A stretch of DNA of 5,535 nt from Endomicrobium sp. (lineage in GTDB: Bacteria > Elusimicrobiota > Endomicrobiia > Endomicrobiales > Endomicrobiaceae): assembly GCA_031290055.1 (NCBI GenBank), contig JAITOH010000094.1, positions 1-5,535 on the forward strand, read 5' to 3'. How positions within the stretch are numbered: the stretch's first letter is position 1; each line of letters starts with the position of its first letter. The notes under the pieces are model-generated. The model was given only the letters and a program-made list of their open reading frames with translations, ran no database searches and was not told the DNA's origin. Positions 1 through 5,535 of this stretch are shown in pieces. The position numbers and the translations under genes were made by a program.

Positions 1-798
1 TCTGGTATAAAGAGAGTTTATTATGCAGTATCTGACGGTAATGTTTCTGGTACTAGAGAAATATTAAAAAAGCATGGTATTGAGGTTTATTGTGGAATAT
101 TGAAGGAGCAGGCAAGGAAGTTAATTAAAGATTATTTGAAATACTTGAGAAGTACGCCTAAAGTCTCAGTTAAAGTAGCAATGACATTAGATGGTAAAAT
201 TGCAACTTGTGAATGTGATTCGAAGTGGATAACGTCAGAAAAATCGAGGGGTTTTGTACATAAAATGAGATCAAAATATGATGCAGTTCTTGTAGGAACA
301 GTTACGGCCATTAGAGATAATCCTTATCTTACTGTACATTCAAAAAAATTAAAGAATCCCTTAAGAGCTGTTATAGATTCAAAATTAGAGATCCCTAGGT
401 CGCATCATTTGCTTGATGCAAGTGTTCCTACAGTTGTTATTTATGATATCAAAATTGTTGATATTCCAGAGTACTTAAATAAGGAAGGAATAATTCTTGC
501 CCCAGTTGATATTAGCTCAGCGAAAAAAAATTTTGGGGTGATAATAGAAAAGTTAAGATCTCTTTCAATAAGAAAAATTTTAATAGAAGGTGGAAGTGAA
601 GTAATAGCTTCAGCTTTATTTTCGAAAACAGTAGATGACATATTTTTTTTTATTGCTCCAAAAATAATAGGCGGTAAAAGTGCAGTGCCTGTTGTTGGCG
701 GGTCAGGAGCAAAAAAAATCTCAAATTCATTGAATATAAAAAATATGAAAGTAAGAGGAATAGGGAAAGATTTACTTATCACAGGTGTGCTTAACTAA
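1..798 (+). CDS. ribD: Bifunctional riboflavin biosynthesis protein RibD, 5' partial (end of deaminase domain plus full reductase domain)
   Basis: The reading frame is already open at base 1 and runs 265 codons to TAA, so the gene begins upstream of the window. The in-frame TTG at base 100 lies inside the conserved protein and is not a start. RibD deaminates and then reduces the pyrimidine made from GTP in riboflavin synthesis, in the cytoplasm. Codons 1-40 match the end of the cytidine-deaminase-like domain (KRVYYAVSDGN, then SGTREIL and GIEVYCGIL). Its zinc-binding HAE and PCxxC motifs would lie upstream and cannot be checked. From about codon 55 the reductase domain shows AMTLDGKIA (codons 60-68), SKWITSE (74-80), VGTVTAIRDNP (98-108), LIEGGSE (194-200) and APKIIGG (219-225), all typical of RibD reductases. 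Adding the usual ~100 missing residues gives about 365, the normal family length. It is the first visible gene of the rib cluster. The final codons and stop lie in the 5' arm of a stem-loop. Confidence 0.96.
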   Translation, partial: SGIKRVYYAVSDGNVSGTREILKKHGIEVYCGILKEQARKLIKDYLKYLRSTPKVSVKVAMTLDGKIATCECDSKWITSEKSRGFVHKMRSKYDAVLVGTVTAIRDNPYLTVHSKKLKNPLRAVIDSKLEIPRSHHLLDASVPTVVIYDIKIVDIPEYLNKEGIILAPVDISSAKKNFGVIIEKLRSLSIRKILIEGGSEVIASALFSKTVDDIFFFIAPKIIGGKSAVPVVGGSGAKKISNSLNIKNMKVRGIGKDLLITGVLN

Positions 799-821
799 GA
801 TCTTATTGTGTTAGTTAAGCA
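788..821 (+). other. Stem-loop at the ribD 3' end (11-bp perfect inverted repeat)
   Basis: TGCTTAACTAA (788-798) is the exact reverse complement of TTAGTTAAGCA (811-821), with a 12-base loop between them. The left arm contains the last ribD codons and its TAA stop. The right arm is followed by ATGGTATTTCTT rather than a clean T-run, so it is not a textbook Rho-independent terminator. It could be a weak terminator, an RNA-processing or stability element, or part of a larger leader structure before ribE. The pairing is seen directly; the function is unknown. Confidence 0.6.
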
Positions 822-829
822 ATGGTATT

Positions 830-861
830 TCTTAAAGGAATTTTTGATAGTACTTTTAAGA
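830..861 (+). other. Second stem-loop in the ribD-ribE gap
   Basis: TCTTAAAGG (830-838) can pair with CTTTTAAGA (853-861): nine pairs including one G-U, with a 14-base loop. The stem is AT-rich and less convincing alone than the preceding hairpin, but it follows it after only eight bases. The right arm and the two bases after it (857-863, TAAGATC) are also exactly complementary to the loop of the first hairpin (799-805), so two alternative folds are possible. Confidence 0.35.
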
Positions 862-873
862 TCACGAAAAATG

Positions 874-897
874 TACATATTTTGCTATAAGTATGTA
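874..897 (+). other. Third stem-loop in the ribD-ribE gap, containing a possible extended -10 box
   Basis: TACATATTT (874-882) pairs with AAGTATGTA (889-897): nine pairs including one T-G wobble, with a six-base loop TGCTAT. On the DNA level the loop and right arm contain TGCTATAAG (883/884-891), which resembles an extended -10 promoter element (TGnTATAAT) about 25 bases before the ribE ribosome binding site. No good -35 box is seen at the expected distance. The sequence does not decide between an RNA hairpin, a promoter for ribE-ribBA-ribH, or a chance match in AT-rich DNA. Confidence 0.3.
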
Positions 898-917
898 ACA
901 GTTGTAATTTAAAAACA

Positions 918-923
918 GAGGTG
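918..923 (+). promoter_or_regulatory. Ribosome binding site of ribE that decides the start codon
   Basis: GAGGTG is fully complementary to the anti-Shine-Dalgarno end of 16S rRNA. Its GAGG core ends five bases before the GTG at 927. An alternative in-frame GTG at 921 lies inside this site and could not use it. This supports 927 as the true ribE start, in agreement with the family N-terminus MFTG. Confidence 0.7.
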
Positions 924-926
924 GCA

Positions 927-1544
927 GTGTTCACAGGTTTAATTGAGGATATAGGAATAGTTAAAAATGTTTTAAATTCAAAAATCGAAGTTGAAACAAA
1001 ACTTTGCGATATTGCAAAAGGTGATAGTGTTGCTATTAACGGTGTGTGTCTAACTGTTACTTCTCTAAAACGCGACATACTTACTGCTGATTACAGCCAA
1101 ATTACAGACAAAACCACAACTCTTTCGAAATTGAAAAAAAATTCTAAAGTCAATTTGGAACGTGCTTTAAAACTTTTATCTCGTTTTGGAGGTCACATAG
1201 TGAGTGGTCATGTTGAAGGAACTGCTAAAATAGAGAAAATTGAAAAAATTGCCCGGTTTTATAATGTTGTATTTTCTTGTAACGAAAATATAACCGAATA
1301 CTGTGTTAGCAAAGGTTCTATCGCAGTTGATGGCATAAGTTTGACGCTTTCGTTAGTATTTCCTTTGAAATTTGAAATTTTTGTTATCCCAGAAACTTTT
1401 AATAATACGGTGTTGCAGTTTAAGAAAGTAGGTGACGAAGTGAATATTGAAACAGACACTTTAGCTAAGTATGTAAAAAAAATTGTAAATAGAAAAAAAG
1501 ATGATATTTCACTTGAGTTTTTAAAAGGGAATGGTTTTGTTTGA
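927..1544 (+). CDS. ribE: Riboflavin synthase, alpha chain
   Basis: Makes riboflavin by dismutation of two 6,7-dimethyl-8-ribityllumazine molecules, the last step of the pathway; family members are cytoplasmic trimers. The 205-residue protein has the usual two tandem lumazine-binding repeats (about 1-88 and 89-190). Seen: MFTGLIED at the N-terminus, GDSVAINGVCLTV (32-44) in repeat 1, VNLERAL then GGHIVSGHVEGT at the repeat junction, and VDGISLT (134-140) in repeat 2, with D135 and S138 spaced like the conserved active-site Asp/Ser of the family. GTG 927 is chosen over GTG 921 because MFTG is the near-universal start and the Shine-Dalgarno sits just upstream of it. Oddities: the usual SPET-like motif in repeat 1 reads DYSQIT, and the usual IPHT in repeat 2 reads IPET (followed by FNNT). 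The gene overlaps the start of ribBA, suggesting translational coupling. Some nomenclatures call this gene ribC or ribB. Confidence 0.95.
   Translation: MFTGLIEDIGIVKNVLNSKIEVETKLCDIAKGDSVAINGVCLTVTSLKRDILTADYSQITDKTTTLSKLKKNSKVNLERALKLLSRFGGHIVSGHVEGTAKIEKIEKIARFYNVVFSCNENITEYCVSKGSIAVDGISLTLSLVFPLKFEIFVIPETFNNTVLQFKKVGDEVNIETDTLAKYVKKIVNRKKDDISLEFLKGNGFV
1525..1530 (+). promoter_or_regulatory. Shine-Dalgarno-like AAGGGA before ribBA, with ambiguous start
   Basis: AAGGGA directly abuts ATG 1531, leaving no spacer, whereas a TTG at 1537 would have the normal six-base spacing and ATG 1546 a long 15-base spacing. All three are in frame. Because the site lies inside the end of ribE, ribosomes finishing ribE at 1544 could re-initiate here. 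Confidence 0.4.
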
Positions 1545-2766
1545 CATGAAAAAATTGCAGAGCAAGGTTTTTATATCAGTTGAAAAAGCACTTAAGGACA
1601 TCAAAAGTGGCAAGATGGTTATTGTTGTTGATGATCCTGGTAGAGAAAATGAGGGGGATTTAGTTTGTGCCGCTGAAAAAATTTCACCAGAAGCTGTGAA
1701 TTTTATGACTAAATATGCAAGAGGTCTCATATGCGTTCCTATGAAACATGAACGATTGGAAGAGCTTAAAATAAAAAATATGGTTGAAATTTCGACAGAA
1801 AAAAAAGGATGTTTGTTCACGGTATCTGTTGACTATAGATTAGGTACAACAACGGGTATATCAGCTTATGATAGAGCTATAACTATAAGAAAGCTCATTG
1901 ATAAATCCGCAAAAGTTGAAGATTTCTTAAGTCCAGGGCATATATTTCCTTTGAGATGTAAGGATGGTGGTGTTTTAGTTAGGACCGGTCACACAGAAGC
2001 AGCTGTTGACTTAGCTGAGCTAGCCGGTCTCTGTCCTGCTGGAGTTATATGCGAGATAATGAATAATGATGGAACGATGGCAAGAATGTTTGATTTAATA
2101 AAGTTTGCTGAAAAATATAGTTTTGGGATTACAACCATAGAAGAACTTGTGAATTATAGGCGTAAAACAGAAAGAATTGTAAGCAAAGTTGTAAATGTTT
2201 TTTTGCCTACGAAATATGGTGACTTTAGACTTGTGTGCTTTGAAGATACGATAACTAAAGATTCTCACCTTGCGCTTGTAAAAGGTAATGTTGAGGGTAA
2301 ACATGGCATTTTGGTAAGAGTCCATTCATCCTGTGAAACCGGTGATATATTTCATTCTTTGAGATGTGATTGTGGAGAACAACTTGAGGTAGCTTTAAAA
2401 ATAATTGAGAAAGAAGGCCGTGGTGTAATTTTATATTTGCATCAAGAGGGTAGAGGTATAGGGCTTATAAATAAACTAAAGGCTTATCATCTGCAAGAAA
2501 AGGGTATGGACACAGTAGAAGCCAATGAGGCGCTTGGATTTGCTCCTGATTTAAGAGATTATGGAATGAGTGCGCAAATATTGCTCGAGTTAGGTGTAAA
2601 AAGTATAAATCTTATGACTAACAACCCTAAAAAGATAAAAAGCCTTGAAATTTACGGAATAAAAATCATCAAAAGAATTCCATTGGAGGTTGATTTTACT
2701 GAATCTAATAAAAAATATTTAAAAACAAAAAAAGAAAAAATGGGGCATATGCTAAAGATGGTTTAA
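1531..2766 (+). CDS. ribBA: Bifunctional 3,4-dihydroxy-2-butanone 4-phosphate synthase / GTP cyclohydrolase II
   Basis: Fused enzyme supplying both branches of riboflavin synthesis, from ribulose 5-phosphate and from GTP. The 411-residue length is normal for RibBA. The DHBP synthase domain (about 11-210) has the acidic metal/substrate loop RENEGDL (38-44), SAYDRAITIR (111-120), RTGHTEAAVDLA (151-162) and the AGLCPAGVICEIM / DGTMAR motifs. The GTP cyclohydrolase II domain (about 211-411) has zinc ligands C258, C269 and C271 in RVHSSCETGD and RCDCG, then HQEGRGIGL (294-302), AY before the DTVEAN motif, LRDYG (331-335), TNNPKK (353-358) and the C-terminal EKMGHML. The residue before the first zinc Cys is Ser rather than the Glu of E. 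coli RibA. Both active sites look complete, so I see no sign of a dead domain. The start is uncertain: ATG 1531 (overlapping ribE by 14 bases), TTG 1537 or ATG 1546, all upstream of conserved sequence. ribH follows after 23 bases. Confidence 0.96.
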   Translation: MVLFDMKKLQSKVFISVEKALKDIKSGKMVIVVDDPGRENEGDLVCAAEKISPEAVNFMTKYARGLICVPMKHERLEELKIKNMVEISTEKKGCLFTVSVDYRLGTTTGISAYDRAITIRKLIDKSAKVEDFLSPGHIFPLRCKDGGVLVRTGHTEAAVDLAELAGLCPAGVICEIMNNDGTMARMFDLIKFAEKYSFGITTIEELVNYRRKTERIVSKVVNVFLPTKYGDFRLVCFEDTITKDSHLALVKGNVEGKHGILVRVHSSCETGDIFHSLRCDCGEQLEVALKIIEKEGRGVILYLHQEGRGIGLINKLKAYHLQEKGMDTVEANEALGFAPDLRDYGMSAQILLELGVKSINLMTNNPKKIKSLEIYGIKIIKRIPLEVDFTESNKKYLKTKKEKMGHMLKMV

Positions 2767-2789
2767 TGAATGAGTAAGAGGGGATAAGA

Positions 2790-3251
2790 ATGAAAATTGT
2801 TAGTGGGCAGTTCAATGCGGATGGTAAAAGCTTTGCAATAGTAGCTTCGAGGTTTAATGAGTTTATAGTAAATAAACTTGTGTTTGGTGCTGAGGATATG
2901 CTCAAGAGACATTTTGTAAAAGATGAGAATATTTTTCTTTATTGGGTCCCAGGAGCTTTTGAAATTCCAGTAGTCGCAAAAAAAGTTTCAGAAAATGGTA
3001 GATTTGATTGTGTGATTTGTTTGGGATGTGTCATAAAGGGTGCAACGCCGCACTTTGATTATGTTGCTGCAGAAGTTTCTAAAGGCGTCGCTTCTGTAGG
3101 AGCTTATAGTAAAATTCCCGTAATTTTTGGAGTGTTAACTACTGATTCTATAGAACAGGCTATTGAAAGGGCTGGTACCAAGTCTGGTAATAAAGGTGCC
3201 GATGCGGCTTTAAATGCCATAGAAATGGTGAATTTGTATTCTAGTATATAA
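2790..3251 (+). CDS. ribH: 6,7-dimethyl-8-ribityllumazine synthase
   Basis: Condenses 3,4-dihydroxy-2-butanone 4-phosphate with the ribityl-aminopyrimidine to give lumazine, the substrate of riboflavin synthase; family members form pentamers or 60-mer capsids, and which form applies cannot be told here. The 153-residue length is typical. Seen: ASRFNEFI (19-26) with the substrate-stacking Phe 22, VPGAFEIP (53-60), [10 protein letters not shown] (84-93) with the catalytic His at 88, FGVLTTD (113-119), and [15 protein letters not shown] (126-140) with the phosphate-binding Arg at 127. H88 and R127 fall at the same numbers as in the Bacillus subtilis enzyme. The ATG is preceded by a strong Shine-Dalgarno, AGAGGGG at 2777-2783, with six bases spacing. 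It lies 23 bases after ribBA and is probably the last gene of the rib operon, since 151 non-coding bases follow. Confidence 0.97.
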   Translation: MKIVSGQFNADGKSFAIVASRFNEFIVNKLVFGAEDMLKRHFVKDENIFLYWVPGAFEIPVVAKKVSENGRFDCVICLGCVIKGATPHFDYVAAEVSKGVASVGAYSKIPVIFGVLTTDSIEQAIERAGTKSGNKGADAALNAIEMVNLYSSI

Positions 3252-3402
3252 GAAAAAGAGAAGAAGTTTTCTATTTTGATTTTAATTCAAGAATATTTAA
3301 GTTAATTGTGTAGGTAAGATGGATAAAATTTATTTAAATTTTTGATGGTTAAATACTATAGTGTCTATAGGTGTCTGTATAGATTTTGTTTGAGGATGAG
3401 AA
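3252..3402 (+). promoter_or_regulatory. Intergenic region upstream of gpmA with TATAG repeats and a weak promoter candidate
   Basis: This AT-rich spacer follows the rib genes. TTGATG (3342-3347) and TATAGG (3366-3371) are 18 bases apart and could be a weak -35/-10 pair. TATAG occurs three times (3357-3361, 3366-3370, 3378-3382), the first two each followed by (G)TGTC, and ACTATAGT (3355-3362) is an 8-base palindrome. A clear Shine-Dalgarno TGAGGA (3391-3396) lies six bases before the gpmA ATG. No strong terminator for the rib operon is visible. Promoter assignment is inference only. Confidence 0.3.
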
Positions 3403-4152
3403 ATGTACAAAATTGTTTTGATTAGACATGGCGAAAGTGTTTGGAACAAGGAAAACAAATTTACAGGCTGGTCAGATGTTGATTTGTCGGAAAGAGGCAA
3501 TGATGAAGCTTTAAAAGCTGGAGAAGAATTGAAAAATGCTGGGTTTGCTTTTGATTTAGCATATACATCAGTTCTCAAAAGGGCAATTAAAACCCTTTTG
3601 AATATTCTTGATGTAATGGAGTTATTGTGGATTCCAGTAATTAAGAGTTGGAAATTAAATGAAAGGCATTATGGTGCTTTACAGGGATTAAATAAGAGTG
3701 AAATGGCTGTAAAATATGGTGAAGATCAGGTAAAAATTTGGAGAAGGAGTTATAGTGTTTCTCCTATAGCTTTAAATGAAAATGATAAGAGATATCCAGG
3801 GAAAGAGTTAAAATATTCAAACCTTTTTAAAAATGAGATTCCCTTGGTTGAATCTTTGAAAAATACTGTTGAAAGAGTTGTTCCTTTTTGGGAAGGGGAG
3901 ATTGTACCTCAGATAAAGGCAAATAAAAAAATTATTGTCGTGGCTCATGGCAACAGTTTAAGAGCTTTGATAAAATATCTTGATAGTATAGATGAAAACG
4001 CTGTAGTGAATTTAAATATACCTACTGCAAGGCCTCTTGTTTATAAACTTGACAAAAATTTAAAACCAATTAAGAACTATTACTTAGGGGATTCATCTGC
4101 TGTTAAAAAGGCAATGGAGAAAGTGGAGAGTCAAGGAAAAATTAAAAAATAA
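3403..4152 (+). CDS. gpmA: 2,3-bisphosphoglycerate-dependent phosphoglycerate mutase
   Basis: Interconverts 3- and 2-phosphoglycerate in glycolysis and gluconeogenesis through a phosphohistidine intermediate; cytoplasmic. The 249 residues match the length of the E. coli enzyme (250). Seen: [10 protein letters not shown] (6-15) with the phosphorylated His 9, [13 protein letters not shown] (20-32), [12 protein letters not shown] (54-65) with Arg 60, [11 protein letters not shown] (85-95) with the acid/base Glu 87, WRRSY (113-117), and [15 protein letters not shown] (179-193) with the second catalytic His 182. NKEN, LNIPT and YYLGD near the C-terminus are also typical of dPGM rather than of the broader histidine phosphatase family. 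The usual IPTGxPLVY reads IPTARPLVY, a mild variant outside the catalytic histidines. ATG 3403 is well supported by the Shine-Dalgarno and by the conserved N-terminus. The gene is flanked by spacers of 151 and 62 bases, so its co-transcription with ribH or with the downstream protease gene is undecided. Confidence 0.97.
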   Translation: MYKIVLIRHGESVWNKENKFTGWSDVDLSERGNDEALKAGEELKNAGFAFDLAYTSVLKRAIKTLLNILDVMELLWIPVIKSWKLNERHYGALQGLNKSEMAVKYGEDQVKIWRRSYSVSPIALNENDKRYPGKELKYSNLFKNEIPLVESLKNTVERVVPFWEGEIVPQIKANKKIIVVAHGNSLRALIKYLDSIDENAVVNLNIPTARPLVYKLDKNLKPIKNYYLGDSSAVKKAMEKVESQGKIKK

Positions 4153-4214
4153 ATATAATTTTGTGTTAGATTTATAATCTGTTGGAATTTTTCTAGAAGA
4201 GTGTTTTAGGGTAA
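4153..4214 (+). promoter_or_regulatory. Short spacer before the FtsH-like gene with two -10-like boxes and a small inverted repeat
   Basis: Two perfect TATAAT hexamers occur at 4154-4159 and 4173-4178, but no convincing -35 box lies 16-18 bases upstream of either. The second overlaps the inverted repeat AGATT-TAT-AATCT (4168-4180), which could be an operator half-site pair or a small hairpin. TTCTAGAA (4191-4198) is an 8-base palindrome. AGGGT (4208-4212) is a modest Shine-Dalgarno, three bases before ATG 4215 and six before ATG 4218. In DNA this AT-rich, such matches are weak evidence. Confidence 0.25.
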
Positions 4215-5535
4215 ATGATGCGTAAGTTTAAATTGTTTTTGCAAAATAATAAGCTGTGGGTGGTTGTGATTTTAATTGTTTCAACTCTTACTGGGTTTTT
4301 TTTGTATGGTTTGAGCAAACTTGAACCACTTCACAGAATTATGACTATCGCAACAATATCAATGCATCTATTAGTGGCGATTGCAAGTGCTGTTGCTTTT
4401 GTTTTCATGTACATGACTGTTTTAAGAGGAGGTTTTGGTAAGCTTAAAAAAATTAAAGTTAATGTTAAAAATATAGGGATTTCGTTTAAGGACGTTATAG
4501 GTCTTAAAGAGGCGAAAAAAGAAGCACTTGAAATTGTTAAATTTATAAAAGATAGAAAAAATCTCCAAAGATTGGGTGGTGGGTGGATTATTAATGGCAT
4601 TCTTTTAATTGGGCCTCCTGGGTGTGGCAAGACTTTACTTGCAAAAGCAATCGCAACAGAATGTGATGTACCATTTATTTCAGCATCTGGAAGTGAATTT
4701 GTAGAAGTGTTTGTTGGTGTAGGTGCAAGCAGAATAAGAACTCTTTTTAAAAAAGCTAGAGAGTATGCATATACTGATGGTGCCTGTATAGTGTTTATAG
4801 ATGAGGTCGAAGTCATAGGAAGAAGCAGGGTTTTTTCTTATTTGGGTGCTGGTGAAGAAACAAATAGTACGCAAAATCAGCTTCTTGTGGAAATGGATGG
4901 ACTTGAAAATAAGAAAAGCAATGTCATTGTTATAGCAGCTACAAATGCTGATGGAAGCATTTTAGATAAGGCACTATTGAGATCTGGGCGTTTTGATCGA
5001 AAAATTGTTGTTATGCCACCAAATTTGAAAGAAAGAAAGCAGCTATTCGAATTTTATTTGAAAGAAGTGAAAATTTCTTCCGAGGTAACTTCAAACTTGG
5101 GTAGCCTTGCAAAAAAAACGGTATACAAGTCACCAGCTGATATTGAAAATATAATAAAAGAAGCAGTATTAATTGCAGCAAGAGAAAAGAAAGATACAAT
5201 TAATATAAAAGATTTACTTGAGGCTATGGATAGAACAGATTTAGGTATGGAAACTCATATAGATATGACGTCTAAGGAATTCGAGATGATAGCGTATCAT
5301 GAAGCTGGACATGCTGTAGCTATGTATTTGATGCATCCAACTGATGATGTATTTAAAGTTTCAGTAAGACCTCGCCAAAAACATTTAGGAGTTGTATCTC
5401 CGTTACCTAAGTGCGAGCTTCACACTGAGTACAAAGAAGAATTGCTTGCAGATATTATGGTTGCTCTTGCAGGGTATGTCACTACGAAAATCAAATATAA
5501 CACAACAACAACTTCAGTAAGTTCGGATTTTAAAT
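4215..5535 (+). CDS. Divergent FtsH-family membrane AAA+ zinc metalloprotease, 3' partial, lacking the periplasmic domain
   Basis: The frame is open for 440 codons to the window end, so the C-terminus is missing. FtsH proteases are hexameric inner-membrane ATPases that degrade membrane and short-lived soluble proteins. Seen in order: basic N-terminus; hydrophobic helix ~14-33; a loop of about ten residues; hydrophobic helix ~44-70; basic linker; AAA+ domain with FKDVIGLKEAK (91-101), Walker A GPPGCGKT (133-140), pore motif FVGVG (166-170), Walker B CIVFIDE (191-197), sensor-1 AATN (241-244) and arginine-finger region LLRSGRFDR (254-262); then the protease domain with HEAGH (362-366, zinc ligands H362 and H366, catalytic E363) and probable third ligand D438 in SSDFK. 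Canonical FtsH has about 70 periplasmic residues between the helices; here almost none. Other departures: YTDGA in place of the usual Pro before Walker B, ATNADGSILD for ATNRPDVLD, LRSGR for LRPGR, and AGYVTTK for GGRAAEE. Catalytic residues are kept, so an active but specialised paralogue is inferred. ATG 4218 fits the Shine-Dalgarno slightly better than 4215 and removes only one Met. Confidence 0.9.
   Translation, partial: MMRKFKLFLQNNKLWVVVILIVSTLTGFFLYGLSKLEPLHRIMTIATISMHLLVAIASAVAFVFMYMTVLRGGFGKLKKIKVNVKNIGISFKDVIGLKEAKKEALEIVKFIKDRKNLQRLGGGWIINGILLIGPPGCGKTLLAKAIATECDVPFISASGSEFVEVFVGVGASRIRTLFKKAREYAYTDGACIVFIDEVEVIGRSRVFSYLGAGEETNSTQNQLLVEMDGLENKKSNVIVIAATNADGSILDKALLRSGRFDRKIVVMPPNLKERKQLFEFYLKEVKISSEVTSNLGSLAKKTVYKSPADIENIIKEAVLIAAREKKDTINIKDLLEAMDRTDLGMETHIDMTSKEFEMIAYHEAGHAVAMYLMHPTDDVFKVSVRPRQKHLGVVSPLPKCELHTEYKEELLADIMVALAGYVTTKIKYNTTTTSVSSDFK

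Noticed and set aside
100..798. A separate short reductase gene starting at TTG 100
   Set aside because: The same frame is open from base 1 and encodes recognisable RibD deaminase-domain sequence upstream of 100, so the TTG is internal.
799..926. FMN riboswitch (RFN element) before ribE
   Set aside because: The conserved riboswitch segments (GGGGCAGGGTGAAAT-like and ACCGGCGGTA-like) are absent. The gap is AT-rich with simple hairpins only.
921..926. GTG 921 as the ribE start
   Set aside because: It lies within the Shine-Dalgarno GAGGTG and adds two residues before the near-universal MFTG start.
2095..2325. Minus-strand open frame within ribBA
   Set aside because: It is antisense to well-conserved RibBA sequence, with no family resemblance and no sign of its own ribosome binding site.
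3251..3272. Rho-independent terminator after ribH
   Set aside because: AGAAAA/TTTTCT can form only a six-pair stem with one G-C pair and is not followed by a continuous T-run. Too weak to call.
4331..4816. A 161-codon minus-strand open frame
   Set aside because: It lies entirely opposite the FtsH-like gene, has no recognisable domain, and mirrors the conserved AAA domain on the other strand.
5490..5518. A microsatellite-like ACA repeat near the window end
   Set aside because: It is a short in-frame run of Thr codons within the FtsH-like protein, too short to call a repeat element.
1..5535. Mobile element, CRISPR array, prophage or defence system
   Set aside because: No transposase, regular direct repeats, integrase or defence domains were seen in any frame. 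The genes are metabolic plus one protease.

Overview
The window is a low-GC bacterial segment (about one third G+C by eye). All genes are on the plus strand and use ATG or GTG starts with Shine-Dalgarno sequences. I cannot assign a phylum from the sequence. The gene content (fused RibBA, dPGM-type phosphoglycerate mutase, a membrane AAA protease) only says a bacterium with a standard riboflavin pathway. No mobile element, CRISPR array, tRNA or rRNA was seen.

Positions 1-3251 hold a complete riboflavin gene set in the order ribD (5' end missing), ribE, ribBA, ribH. RibBA supplies both starting compounds: ribulose 5-phosphate goes to 3,4-dihydroxy-2-butanone 4-phosphate, and GTP goes to the pyrimidine precursor. 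RibD deaminates and reduces the pyrimidine. RibH condenses the two branches into lumazine, and RibE dismutates lumazine to riboflavin. ribE and ribBA overlap and ribH follows after 23 bases, so these three look co-transcribed. ribD is separated from ribE by about 128 bases that can fold into three consecutive stem-loops, one of which has an 11-bp perfect stem starting inside the end of ribD. This gap does not resemble the FMN riboswitch. Any such element would lie upstream of ribD, outside the window.

Positions 3252-4152 hold a 151-base spacer with short TATAG repeats and then a full-length 2,3-bisphosphoglycerate-dependent phosphoglycerate mutase (glycolysis) with all catalytic residues.

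Positions 4153-5535 hold a 62-base spacer and then a long open frame, cut by the window end, for a divergent FtsH-family AAA+ zinc metalloprotease. The ATPase motifs and HEAGH zinc site are intact, but the periplasmic domain normally found between the two transmembrane helices is reduced to about ten residues, and several otherwise well-kept motifs are altered. This looks like a specialised paralogue rather than the housekeeping FtsH, and it is the most unusual protein in the window. No clearly new multi-gene system was recognised.
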